DNA from: JAIRVZ01 sp031553415
GTDB lineage: Bacteria; Bacteroidota; Bacteroidia; Bacteroidales; Azobacteroidaceae
NCBI GenBank assembly: GCA_031553415.1
Contig: JAVBLO010000056.1
Location: 34,290 to 98,289 of the forward strand
Length of the DNA stretch: 64,000 bases
Direction: 5' to 3'
Both the position numbers and the translations under genes were made by a program. This document shows, one piece after another, positions 33,893 to 41,513 of the stretch. Within the stretch, counting starts at the first letter, position 1. Every line of letters starts with the position of its first letter. The notes beneath the pieces were generated by a model. It ran no database searches. It was given only the letters and a program-made list of their open reading frames with translations, and was not told the origin of the DNA.

Positions 33893-34308
33893 TCAAAAAA
33901 CAAAGGGAAGCAAATCCCCCTTCCACCCCCTAATTTTGAAAAAGAAATTAAAGCAGAAAACTGAAAAATATTTTTAGAAAAAGTGTTCCAACGTTCCAAC
34001 GTTCCAACAGACACGAAAAAACGAGGTATATATAAAGATATAATATAATGATAATCAATAATATAATATATATAGTGGCAATTTTTATTTTGTTGGAACA
34101 GGTTGTTTTTTGTTGGTCATTGTTGGAACACTTATTTTTTAGAAAATTTGTGTTGTTGGAACGTTGGAACAGTGACCAACAACAAAAAAACAAAGAATTT
34201 CAAAAATTATTATTGATTATCAACGAGTTAATAAATCTTGTTGGAACGTTGGAACGTTGGAGCAAAAAAACACAACAAAATTTTTAAAATAATTTTTTTC
34301 TTGAAAAT
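33893..34308. other. 416-base AT-rich non-coding region, candidate origin or control locus
   Basis: The region separates early/accessory genes from the structural genes. A 79-codon frame (34048-34287) exists but is largely translated repeat octamers and is not accepted as a gene. The region holds the octamer array described next and long A/T tracts. A replication origin served by the upstream primase, or a control site for late genes, is a plausible role. Confidence 0.55.
33985..34263. repeat. Octamer array GTTCCAAC / GTTGGAAC with a 24-bp inverted repeat
   Basis: Three tandem GTTCCAAC units (33985-34008) are mirrored by GTTGGAAC at 34092, 34122, 34155, 34163, 34240 and 34248, with a degenerate seventh at 34256. 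The first triplet and the last (34240-34263) form an inverted repeat matching at 23 of 24 positions around 231 bases of AT-rich DNA. The inverted pair TGTTGGTCA (34111-34119) and TGACCAACA (34173-34181) lies inside. Confidence 0.85.
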
Positions 34309-34809
34309 ATGGAAATAAAGCCTACAATTACGATTGATTTGAAAAAGTATTTACATGATTTTCTTCTGCATGAATTCAAAACAGATTCTTCAGGAGCCAT
34401 TATTTTAACTAAACGTTCCGATATCGGATTATTTATTGATTCTATGTGGTGCGTATCCGATTTGCCTGTTAAGCATCCAGACAGGGAAAATCCGGTAACA
34501 TTGATTCTTCCCATGGCAGAAGAAAACCATTATGTATTGCGTTATAATTTCCTGTATGTGCCGTCTTGGAAAGAACTACAAATAGTTGAATATTTGGAAG
34601 CGGAATTCCGGAGGCGTGTTCGTGATTTTTTTTCTGTCGGATATGCCAAAAGATACAAGCAAAAAGACATTATCGAGGGTTTTTTAAAAAACTATGGAAT
34701 CAAAAATAATGTGATAAATTTTGACCAAATCAAAAAATTAGACTACCGGAACAGGGAAAATTTTAAGAATCAGGTTGTAAATGAGATTCAAAGCGCTATT
34801 ATTCAGTAG
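34309..34809 (+). CDS. Hypothetical phage protein, first gene of the late region
   Basis: A 166-residue soluble protein (HDFLLHEFKTDSSGAIILTKR, VEYLEAEFRRRVRDFF). No named family is recognised. It is the first gene after the octamer array and is followed by a hairpin with T tract, so it may be transcribed as a separate unit or with attenuation before the structural genes. Confidence 0.6.
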   Translation: MEIKPTITIDLKKYLHDFLLHEFKTDSSGAIILTKRSDIGLFIDSMWCVSDLPVKHPDRENPVTLILPMAEENHYVLRYNFLYVPSWKELQIVEYLEAEFRRRVRDFFSVGYAKRYKQKDIIEGFLKNYGIKNNVINFDQIKKLDYRNRENFKNQVVNEIQSAIIQ

Positions 34810-34828
34810 ATTAAAATATTTTTCAGTG

Positions 34829-34860
34829 AAAAACGGGAAAAATACCGTTTTTCTCTTATT
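34829..34860 (+). terminator. Hairpin with T tract (terminator or attenuator)
   Basis: AAAAACGG (34829-34836) pairs with CCGTTTTT (34845-34852) around an 8-base loop, followed by a T-rich run. It lies 20 bases after the stop at 34809. Confidence 0.6.
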
Positions 34861-34886
34861 TATTTAAGTGAAAAACAGAAAATAAC

Positions 34887-35315
34887 ATGATAAATATTTC
34901 AAAAAACACAGACGAACGTTCCGATATCTATCAGATAAGTTTTGTATACACTTCTCTGGCAATAATCAGGGATTATCCGGGACCTGAAATTTTCATTCAT
35001 ACTTTTGAATGGAAAAAACTGAATTATTCTTCAGCTACATTTCAGGAATCTGATGAAATCAATGGCGAACCGGTTAGCCAGGAATTAAATATCAAACTAA
35101 ACGGAAGTAATGAAGAAAACAGTCAAACTATCCGGGATGTTTGTGGCCGGCAAATTCTCGTCCGGTTGGATTATTCCAATGGTGAAGAAATAATTATCGG
35201 AACAGAAGATAATCCGGTGGCGCTTTCTCATACTTCTTCCGGCTCTCCAATTGTTCAAACTTTGTTTTTTAAACGGAACTCTGCCGAAAAAGCAAAGCAT
35301 CTAAAGTCCTTTTAG
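34887..35315 (+). CDS. Hypothetical phage structural-region protein
   Basis: A 142-residue beta-rich protein (YQISFVYTSLAIIRDYPGPE, RQILVRLDYSNGEEIIIGTEDNPVALSH) ending in a charged helix. No named family is recognised. It lies directly upstream of the prohead protease and capsid genes, where head or connector accessory proteins are often encoded; that role is only suggested by position. Confidence 0.55.
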   Translation: MINISKNTDERSDIYQISFVYTSLAIIRDYPGPEIFIHTFEWKKLNYSSATFQESDEINGEPVSQELNIKLNGSNEENSQTIRDVCGRQILVRLDYSNGEEIIIGTEDNPVALSHTSSGSPIVQTLFFKRNSAEKAKHLKSF

Positions 35316-35323
35316 ACACCTGT

Positions 35324-35372
35324 ATTTCATCGTAAAATTGTACTATCAAAAAAGTACTTTTTACGATGAAAT
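35324..35372 (+). promoter_or_regulatory. Long hairpin burying the protease start codon
   Basis: Perfect 14-bp arms ATTTCATCGTAAAA (35324-35337) and TTTTACGATGAAAT (35359-35372) plus an inner 5-bp stem GTACT/AGTAC (35340-35344, 35353-35357). The ATG of the prohead protease (35366-35368) is inside the right arm, so the folded RNA would hide the start. Confidence 0.75.
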
Positions 35373-36274
35373 ATTCTCACCTTCTTTCTTCTCTTATAAA
35401 CGGGAAATGGTTTATTCTGCCAAGGGATGCTTTTGCCCAGGAAGTCATTATTAATAAATTACTGGAGAAACAATATGATCCGGATATTTATTCCAAAACG
35501 TTATCTGAGACAAAACCATTCAGTCTGCAAATCGGGGCATCAAAAATAGAAGCCAAAGCTTCAGCTTATGACAATGTTCCTGAAGAATCAACTGTACAAA
35601 TCAATCTTTCCGGTTCCATGCTGAAATATGGTACCTGGTGCAGTTATGGTACCATGGAGATTGCAGCTGCCATGTTGGAAGCCGGACGGCATCCGCGTGT
35701 TGGCTCCATTGTCCTGGATATCGACTCCGGAGGCGGTGCGGTTGATTCTATTGCTCCTTTGACAGATACGATTGCATCTATCCGGAAAATGGGAAAGCCG
35801 GTTGTTGCTTCCGTTGACTTATGCGCTTCTGCAGGTTATTATGTTGCCTGCCATTGTAATGAAGTTGTTTCCAATAACAATATATCTTCTGAAATTGGCT
35901 CCATTGGCGTAATGATGTCGTTCATGGACTGGACAAAATGTTACGAAAAAGATGGAGCTGTAAAACACACTATTTATTCAAACCTGAGCGAATGGAAAAA
36001 TCGTCCGTTTGAGCTCGCATTACAAGGAAAATATGATGAAATCAAGTCCGAGGAACTCGATCCTCTCGCCCGAAGTTTCCAGGCGGCTGTCAGAGAACAG
36101 CGGGGAAACAAACTTAAAGAAGAAACTACAGGGATTCTCCAAGGTAGAATGTTCTTTGCCGAAACGGCCAAAGAAATCGGATTAATCGATCATGTTGGCT
36201 CGACTGATTTTGCCATTCAACGAGCGCGTGAAATCCGCTCAAACACAATGATTAATCAATACATCAATTTTTAA
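35366..36274 (+). CDS. S49-family prohead protease
   Basis: A 302-residue SppA/ClpP-fold serine peptidase. Visible: VLDIDSGGGAVDS, then CASAGYYVA with catalytic Ser155 and SSEIGSIGVMMSF, the usual S49 sequence order, and later GRMFFAETAKEIGLIDHVGS, the typical C-terminal helix. In phages this family removes the scaffold part of the capsid protein during head maturation. That fits its place 12 bases upstream of the major capsid gene. No signal peptide, so not a signal-peptide peptidase of the host. The start codon lies inside a strong hairpin. Confidence 0.88.
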   Translation: MKYSHLLSSLINGKWFILPRDAFAQEVIINKLLEKQYDPDIYSKTLSETKPFSLQIGASKIEAKASAYDNVPEESTVQINLSGSMLKYGTWCSYGTMEIAAAMLEAGRHPRVGSIVLDIDSGGGAVDSIAPLTDTIASIRKMGKPVVASVDLCASAGYYVACHCNEVVSNNNISSEIGSIGVMMSFMDWTKCYEKDGAVKHTIYSNLSEWKNRPFELALQGKYDEIKSEELDPLARSFQAAVREQRGNKLKEETTGILQGRMFFAETAKEIGLIDHVGSTDFAIQRAREIRSNTMINQYINF

Positions 36275-36286
36275 TATATTAAATTT

Positions 36287-37720
36287 ATGGAGTTCAAAAA
36301 AGTATTAGCCGTTGTTCTTTCTGTATTTGGATTAGATGTTTTGCCAAAAAAAGATGGCAAAAGCATCCTTACTGAAGACATGAAGAAACAACTACAGGAA
36401 AAGTGGGGCGAAAAGTTCGTTTCTACTTTCGAAAAAGATTTGGCCGAATTCGAAAAGAAAGGCAATGATCAGGGAGCGGATTCCGAAACTGCAGACCTTA
36501 AACGGAAGTTTGAGGATATGAAAACTAAATTTGAACAGTCTGAAAAAGACAAATCAGACCTTCAGGTTAAATTTGACAAATTATTGAAAGATCCAGAAGC
36601 GGATAATGCTGAAGAAATTCCGGTTGGAAATGCAGGAAAACGTCCGGCATTCAAGGCGGATATGTCATATATGCATAATAAAGTTCTTGATAATTATTTC
36701 AATGGAGATGCTTCTATGATGTATTCGACCGATGAAACAATTGAAACTTCCGAGTTACAAAAAGAATTTGGAAAATATATTTCATCTGAGAGGATTGATA
36801 TTTTGCGCCGGTTGACAAATGATTTGACATGTACAGACTACATGACAACTATTGTTACTGATAAAACAGAATGGCGTGCATCTCAGGCTATTATTGACAG
36901 CGTATTACAACAATTTACTCCTTTCTGGACTCCAAGTAAAGGAACTAAGTTTACTCCGATCACAATCAAAAATTTCTTTCTGAAAGTAAACGTTCCTATT
37001 AAGCCGGCAGACATTATTGAGGACTACATTGGTTATCTATATGATGAAAATTTATCTCCCGAACAGATGCCAATTGTTAAATACATCGTGAATGAACTTG
37101 TATTACCAAAATTGTCTGAAGACTTGGAAGATGCTATGGCTACCGGAAAATTCATCGAAGCCAAACCAACAAAAGATGGTGAAGATGCTTCTCCTGCAGG
37201 AGATTCAATGGATGGATTCGTTACCATCTTGAAAAAGCTGAAAAGCGAAGGAAAAGAAATCGGTGCCTGGTTGTTGCCGGATGTTGCTAAATTGACAAGA
37301 GCTAATATCCTTGAAAAGGTAGAGAATGCTGTTGATTCAGTTGCATCTAAATACAAAAAAAAGAAAATGTTTATCCACGCTGATCCGGACATTATACTCT
37401 TGTATAACCGGGCATACCAGGATAAATATCCGAACACTAAAAATGTGGATAAGGACAACATGCAGGTTGATTTCACTAAATTTACTTGGGCGCCTGTCGA
37501 TGGTATGCAAGGATCCGGAGCTTTCTTTTTAACTCCAAAAGAAAACTTCAAACATTTGATGTCAAAGAATCATCGTGAAGCAAAAATTTACATGCAGGTT
37601 CAAAACTATGATGTAAAGGTATTTATGGAATTCCGTAAAGGTACCGGATTTGCTATGCAGGAAGCTATTTTCGCTTATCTTCCGGAAGAAGCTGCAGGCG
37701 AAAACGAAGAAGGAATCTGA
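36287..37720 (+). CDS. Major capsid protein with N-terminal scaffold-like coiled coil
   Basis: A 477-residue protein. Residues about 25-110 form a charged coiled coil (KRKFEDMKTKFEQSEKDKSDLQ) of the kind cut away from HK97-type capsid precursors. The rest (from about 115) is a compact alpha/beta domain with long beta segments (FTPITIKNFFLKVNVPIKPADI, MFIHADPDIILLYNRAYQDK) ending in an acidic tail. Identification rests on size, domain layout and position right after the prohead protease, more than on a diagnostic motif. A leading scaffold segment explains why no separate scaffold gene is seen. Confidence 0.8.
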   Translation: MEFKKVLAVVLSVFGLDVLPKKDGKSILTEDMKKQLQEKWGEKFVSTFEKDLAEFEKKGNDQGADSETADLKRKFEDMKTKFEQSEKDKSDLQVKFDKLLKDPEADNAEEIPVGNAGKRPAFKADMSYMHNKVLDNYFNGDASMMYSTDETIETSELQKEFGKYISSERIDILRRLTNDLTCTDYMTTIVTDKTEWRASQAIIDSVLQQFTPFWTPSKGTKFTPITIKNFFLKVNVPIKPADIIEDYIGYLYDENLSPEQMPIVKYIVNELVLPKLSEDLEDAMATGKFIEAKPTKDGEDASPAGDSMDGFVTILKKLKSEGKEIGAWLLPDVAKLTRANILEKVENAVDSVASKYKKKKMFIHADPDIILLYNRAYQDKYPNTKNVDKDNMQVDFTKFTWAPVDGMQGSGAFFLTPKENFKHLMSKNHREAKIYMQVQNYDVKVFMEFRKGTGFAMQEAIFAYLPEEAAGENEEGI

Positions 37721-37746
37721 TTTATTAATTTCTAAAATTATTTAAG

Positions 37747-38316
37747 ATGGCAAACGAATATTCTTTTGTATCAGTTCCAAATAAAAAAGCTAATGCCGGC
37801 AGGCCGACAGGTAAAAAATCTTATCTCGTATTTTTCGATTGGGACGAAATAAAGACATACAAACGAGACGAAAAAAATGTGAAAGTGACAGCTCTTGAAT
37901 TTATGCCAGGTAAAAAACCTATTGGTGTTTATGCAAGTTCTGATTCACAAAATGTTTATCGCACTTCGACCGGAGAAGGCGAAGGAAAAGGATATTTGCA
38001 TCATGTAGATTTCGAAATGCCCGGTTCAGAACTGGAGTCAGAAGAATTCTTTGAAAACAATATCAATAAAAGGCTTGGTGTTATACAAATCCCATGTGAA
38101 GGTTCTTTGTGTAAAATTGCAGGTACTCCCTGTCAGCCATTGGAGTTCACTCAGGATAATTCCCAGGACAACAAAGAGGCAAATAAGCATACCGTTCAAC
38201 TGACCAGTAAGCTTGTAGGCCCTGTTCTTGGAAGAATTGACAAAGCATTGGTACCCGCGACCGACAATGCAGACTTAAATGCCATTTTGGGCTTGCCGGA
38301 TGCCGGCGGTATTTAG
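37747..38316 (+). CDS. Probable phage structural protein (tail tube or head decoration)
   Basis: A 189-residue protein directly after the capsid gene and ended by a strong terminator, which fits a highly expressed structural protein. It is beta-rich (SYLVFFDWDEIKTYKRDEKNVKVTALEF, LHHVDFEMPGSELESEEFFENN) with two close Cys pairs (PCEGSLCKIAGTPC). Tail tube protein is the likeliest role because no other candidate is seen nearby; this is inference from position and composition. Confidence 0.5.
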   Translation: MANEYSFVSVPNKKANAGRPTGKKSYLVFFDWDEIKTYKRDEKNVKVTALEFMPGKKPIGVYASSDSQNVYRTSTGEGEGKGYLHHVDFEMPGSELESEEFFENNINKRLGVIQIPCEGSLCKIAGTPCQPLEFTQDNSQDNKEANKHTVQLTSKLVGPVLGRIDKALVPATDNADLNAILGLPDAGGI

Positions 38317-38340
38317 AATAGATTGTTTTTAGGTTGGAGA

Positions 38341-38376
38341 AGACCGGTAACGCTTTCGGGTGTTCCGGTCTTTTTG
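38341..38376 (+). terminator. Rho-independent terminator after the capsid operon
   Basis: AGACCGG (38341-38347) pairs with CCGGTCT (38365-38371), with inner pairing possible, followed by TTTTT. It separates the capsid group from the next transcription unit. Confidence 0.8.
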
Positions 38377-38399
38377 TTTGTGTCCTTTGTTAAAATCGC

Positions 38400-38411
38400 T
38401 TGCAATTGCAA
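38400..38411. promoter_or_regulatory. Palindrome TTGCAATTGCAA upstream of gene 38448
   Basis: A perfect 12-bp palindrome within CTTGCAATTGCAAAT. The same 15 bases occur again at 43348-43362, in the other long gap of the structural region. A shared operator or phage promoter element is possible. Confidence 0.45.
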
Positions 38412-38447
38412 ATTTGTAATGATTTTATAAACATTAAAATAAACGTC

Positions 38448-39344
38448 ATGACAGCAAAAAAAGAGATTAAAGTTTCCGGTTCTGATAACACTTCGGAACA
38501 AATTGTACCTGGTCCCGATAATAATTCGGAACAGACAAATCCATTAGAATTGGAAAATAAGGATTTGAAATTCAAAAATGAAAGTCTGTTAACTGAGAAT
38601 GAGCAATTAAAGAATGCCAATGAAGAATTATCGTTGAAATTCAATGTCTTGGCAAACACTCCTTTGCCGGATAATTCCCGGAAAATCGTTGTCGTAATAG
38701 GTAATTCAGGTAAAAATCAAAATGGAGTTGCTTTGGCCATTCAATCATTAATCGAAAATGCCCGGTTCAACATCAATGATTTCATTGTAGTTGGAACTCC
38801 TGTTGGTGGTTTCAAGAATATTGACACAGAAGGTGACTCAGGTAGTTTGGTTGATATCCTAAAAGCAACAATGCTACAAGATGCTTTAACAGATGAATTT
38901 ATTTACATTCCGGAGAATGTATTTGTAATTTCTCCTGTTATCCTGGCAGATATCCAAATCCTGAAGAAAAATGGTCAAATAAAAGAAGTAACGGTCGCCG
39001 AAAAAAATACTGCAGCTTTATTGAGAAGCAAAAAACTTGCTTTGGCAAATTACTCGGCGCCGATGCCGGTATGTTTGGAAAAAGAAAAAGTTGTTGAATT
39101 ATTCGAAGCATTTCCGGAGATTCACGAACAGGAAGTTGATTTCATTTCCCTTTATTACAATTACTTTTCAAAAGGTGTGATTGCGTTGTCATTGGATTGG
39201 AAAACAGATAAATTCCTGTTGCCGGTTGTTTCTGAAAATCCGAAAAAAGAAGATCTGGCTAAATACAAGCCCGGAAAGAAATTTATGTATGTGGCCAATC
39301 TTTCATATACAATTGTCGAAATGTTGGAAAGCTGGTTTGAGTGA
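38448..39344 (+). CDS. Hypothetical phage protein with coiled coil and alpha/beta domain
   Basis: A 298-residue protein; the ATG at 38448 (MTAKKEIKVSG) is chosen over an upstream in-frame ATG inside the palindrome. Residues about 28-65 are a leucine-rich coiled coil (LELENKDLKFKNESLL). Then an alpha/beta domain opens with RKIVVVIGNSG and contains TDEFIYIPENVFVISPV, faintly like the acceptor region of glycosyltransferases that recognise a target in the D-F/Y-I pattern. The resemblance is too weak to name a function. Its last codons overlap the next gene. Confidence 0.55.
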   Translation: MTAKKEIKVSGSDNTSEQIVPGPDNNSEQTNPLELENKDLKFKNESLLTENEQLKNANEELSLKFNVLANTPLPDNSRKIVVVIGNSGKNQNGVALAIQSLIENARFNINDFIVVGTPVGGFKNIDTEGDSGSLVDILKATMLQDALTDEFIYIPENVFVISPVILADIQILKKNGQIKEVTVAEKNTAALLRSKKLALANYSAPMPVCLEKEKVVELFEAFPEIHEQEVDFISLYYNYFSKGVIALSLDWKTDKFLLPVVSENPKKEDLAKYKPGKKFMYVANLSYTIVEMLESWFE

Positions 39345-40009
39345 AAGAAAAAATTCAAATATGGTTAGATTCCGGAGCTGATCCGGCTGAAGGAATAATT
39401 CTCCTGGAGCAATCAGGTGTGAATGTTTTGTTTATCCGTATGATTAAGAGTAATCCGGGAAAGAACAAAGACTTGATTCTCCGTGAATTATTGAAAATAT
39501 CAGGTATCAGCTCCCGTGAACCTAAGAAGAAAAATACACCAGGGAAAGAAAAATCATTCCGGGATGAATTTCCATTCCTTCAGGAACCGGATTGTCCTCT
39601 TGAATTAAAAGCCCTGGTGACTGATAAATTTTCATCTTTTTACTTATACCGGGATTTGCACCAAAAATTATTTGATTGTACAAACCTGGTTGGATGCACA
39701 CGCATTGCCGGCGACTTGATTAATAACTACCTTGAAAATCAATTAATATATGCCGAATTAGATTATTATAAACATAATAAAGTCTTACTTGGAAAACATC
39801 CGGTTTTCAAACATTACAATGAAGTAAAATTACTTCGCAAACTATCTGTCCGGGAACTTATTAAAAAAGAAGAACAATTAAAACATAATATTTGGCGAAT
39901 TGAAAGCGAACTGAAGAAAGGTGATAAACCTCGTTTGGATGCCGAACGGAAAGAACGGATAAGGGAAAAGCAAGCGGAACTGGCAGAAGTACAAAGATTG
40001 TTGGGTTAA
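39341..40009 (+). CDS. Hypothetical phage protein, GTG start
   Basis: A 222-residue helical, highly charged protein beginning at GTG, overlapping the previous TGA as GTGA and ending in ATG-overlap with the next gene. The C-terminal 60 residues are a coiled coil (REKQAELAEVQRLLG). No family is recognised. The tight overlaps on both sides place it in one operon running from 38448 to the terminase. Confidence 0.6.
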   Translation: MKEKIQIWLDSGADPAEGIILLEQSGVNVLFIRMIKSNPGKNKDLILRELLKISGISSREPKKKNTPGKEKSFRDEFPFLQEPDCPLELKALVTDKFSSFYLYRDLHQKLFDCTNLVGCTRIAGDLINNYLENQLIYAELDYYKHNKVLLGKHPVFKHYNEVKLLRKLSVRELIKKEEQLKHNIWRIESELKKGDKPRLDAERKERIREKQAELAEVQRLLG

Positions 40010-40575
40010 TGAAATATTTTACATTAGATGAAATTCGAAGGGAAAGACATAATGCCAAGTTATATTCAGCAAGATTTGAACGGTTGCATTTCTTCCGGGT
40101 ACAAAATCTCAAAGAATTATGTGGCCGGTTACCTGATGAAGAAGAAGTCTTTTTTATCGAAACAACGAAAAGTTTCAATGCTTTCACTTTTATTGTTTAC
40201 CTAATTCGATATGCCGGGACAATTGAAAACCTTTTTATTGCAACTTATTCAATCAATGACCGTATTATCAATTCCTTATTGAGATGGAAAGGAAACGGAT
40301 TAATAGACAAAGTTTCGATTGAAATTTCTGCCAGTATTAAATTCCGGATGCCGAAAATCTATGACCGGTTGAATTTGTTGGCTAAGAATGAAAAGATATC
40401 TGTTGCTTATGAATGGACACACCGGAAAGTAACTTGTATAAAAACGCCTTCAGGATTATTCGTTGTTGAAGGTTCCGGGAATTATGGAGAAAATGCGATG
40501 ATGGAACAATACATATTTTGTAAATCAAAAAAAGTTTATGAGTTCAGAAATCATGAAATCAGCAACCTGGGATGA
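40009..40575 (+). CDS. Phospholipase D-like phage protein
   Basis: A 188-residue protein with a layout like one half of a PLD-superfamily nuclease: strands with EVFFIETTKSFNAFTFIVYLI and ENLFIATYSINDRIINSLL, then TCIKTPSGLFVVEGSGNYGENAMMEQYIF, where GSGN follows a strand as in HKD proteins. The canonical HxKxxxxD motif is degenerate (THRKVTCIK), so the active site may be lost. Related proteins occur near terminase genes in Bacteroidetes phages; the role is unknown. Confidence 0.5.
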   Translation: MKYFTLDEIRRERHNAKLYSARFERLHFFRVQNLKELCGRLPDEEEVFFIETTKSFNAFTFIVYLIRYAGTIENLFIATYSINDRIINSLLRWKGNGLIDKVSIEISASIKFRMPKIYDRLNLLAKNEKISVAYEWTHRKVTCIKTPSGLFVVEGSGNYGENAMMEQYIFCKSKKVYEFRNHEISNLG

Positions 40576-40891
40576 TAACAATGTTCCCCCATGGGCGACC
40601 ACTATCAATTGGGAAGAATACGAAAAACTGGCAGCTGTCGGATATAAACCGGAACAGATTGCCATGTATTACGGCATTCCCAAACTTGAATTCATGTTTT
40701 ATCATATGCTTATTGACAGCAAACTGAAATATCACTATGAAAGGGGAATTCTTTATCACCAGGCTAAAGAAGGTTTAGGAATGTTAGAGGATGCCGACTC
40801 CAATGCTACCCAGGCACAACGGTTAGACAAATTACGCAAAACACTGAAATTCAAAAATGCTCTTGACGAAATAGTTTATGGCAATATATGA
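40538..40891 (+). CDS. Putative small terminase-like DNA-binding protein
   Basis: A 117-residue protein overlapping the previous gene by 38 bases (a later in-frame ATG, 40553, is possible). The region YEKLAAVGYKPEQIAMYYGIPKLEFMFYHML reads as a helix-turn-helix, followed by helices (LKYHYERGILYHQAKEGLGML). Size, helix-turn-helix and position two genes before the large terminase fit a small terminase or packaging-site binding protein. The next gene is the alternative candidate. Confidence 0.5.
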   Translation: MSSEIMKSATWDDNNVPPWATTINWEEYEKLAAVGYKPEQIAMYYGIPKLEFMFYHMLIDSKLKYHYERGILYHQAKEGLGMLEDADSNATQAQRLDKLRKTLKFKNALDEIVYGNI

Positions 40892-41513
40892 CTTCAAAAA
40901 ATCTCATTTCGATACCCTGCAGGATTATATTCAATCAGGAGCAAAAAAAGACCTCACAGAAGAAGAATTATCTTATTTGGATGTCTTATACCTTTTGAAC
41001 TCTTTGCGCCGCAAATACGGCAAAGAAAATGCTATTGCATTCATTCAACGCCCGCCATATGATATTCCATACCAACAAGCCAGGGTAATGTATGAAGAAT
41101 CCATCAATCTTTTTTATTCAGATGACAACATAGACAAACAAGCATACAGGAATATGCTTTTTGAAGAATTGATGGCAGCAGCAAAAGTAATTATGGCAAC
41201 ATCTGAAGGGTCCAAAGATTTGGAAGTGTATGGCGATCTGGTTGCAAAAGCATATAAAATTAAAGGACTTGATCAGCCGGAACCTCCCCGGGTTCCTGAA
41301 GCGTTGTACAAAAAACCACTTAAAGTATATTCACTTAATCCTGGACATATCAAATTGCCAAAAGTCGACCGGAATGCTTTGGCCGAACGTATTGATAACA
41401 TGGAGGTAGAGGAAAAAGAAAAATCACGTCTTAGACAAGAGGGAATGGTAACCGATATTGATTTTATTGAATTATATGACGACCAGGAAGAAAAGACTCA
41501 ATTTGAAGCGTGA
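40878..41513 (+). CDS. Hypothetical protein upstream of the terminase
   Basis: A 211-residue mostly helical protein (DFKKSHFDTLQDYIQSGAKK, YGKENAIAFIQRPPYDIPYQQARVMYEES) with an acidic, charged C-terminus. It overlaps both neighbours, and its 3' end overlaps the large terminase start by 38 bases. It may be a second part of the packaging machinery; no family is recognised. Confidence 0.55.
   Translation: MAIYDFKKSHFDTLQDYIQSGAKKDLTEEELSYLDVLYLLNSLRRKYGKENAIAFIQRPPYDIPYQQARVMYEESINLFYSDDNIDKQAYRNMLFEELMAAAKVIMATSEGSKDLEVYGDLVAKAYKIKGLDQPEPPRVPEALYKKPLKVYSLNPGHIKLPKVDRNALAERIDNMEVEEKEKSRLRQEGMVTDIDFIELYDDQEEKTQFEA

Noticed and set aside
34048..34287. 79-codon plus-strand frame in the octamer region
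   Set aside because: Much of it is translated GTTGGAAC repeats (LLERWN, LERW). Together with the mirrored repeats on the other strand this argues for DNA function, not protein.
41458..41475. Extended terminase start at a TTG codon
   Set aside because: An ATG six codons later gives the same protein with a standard start.
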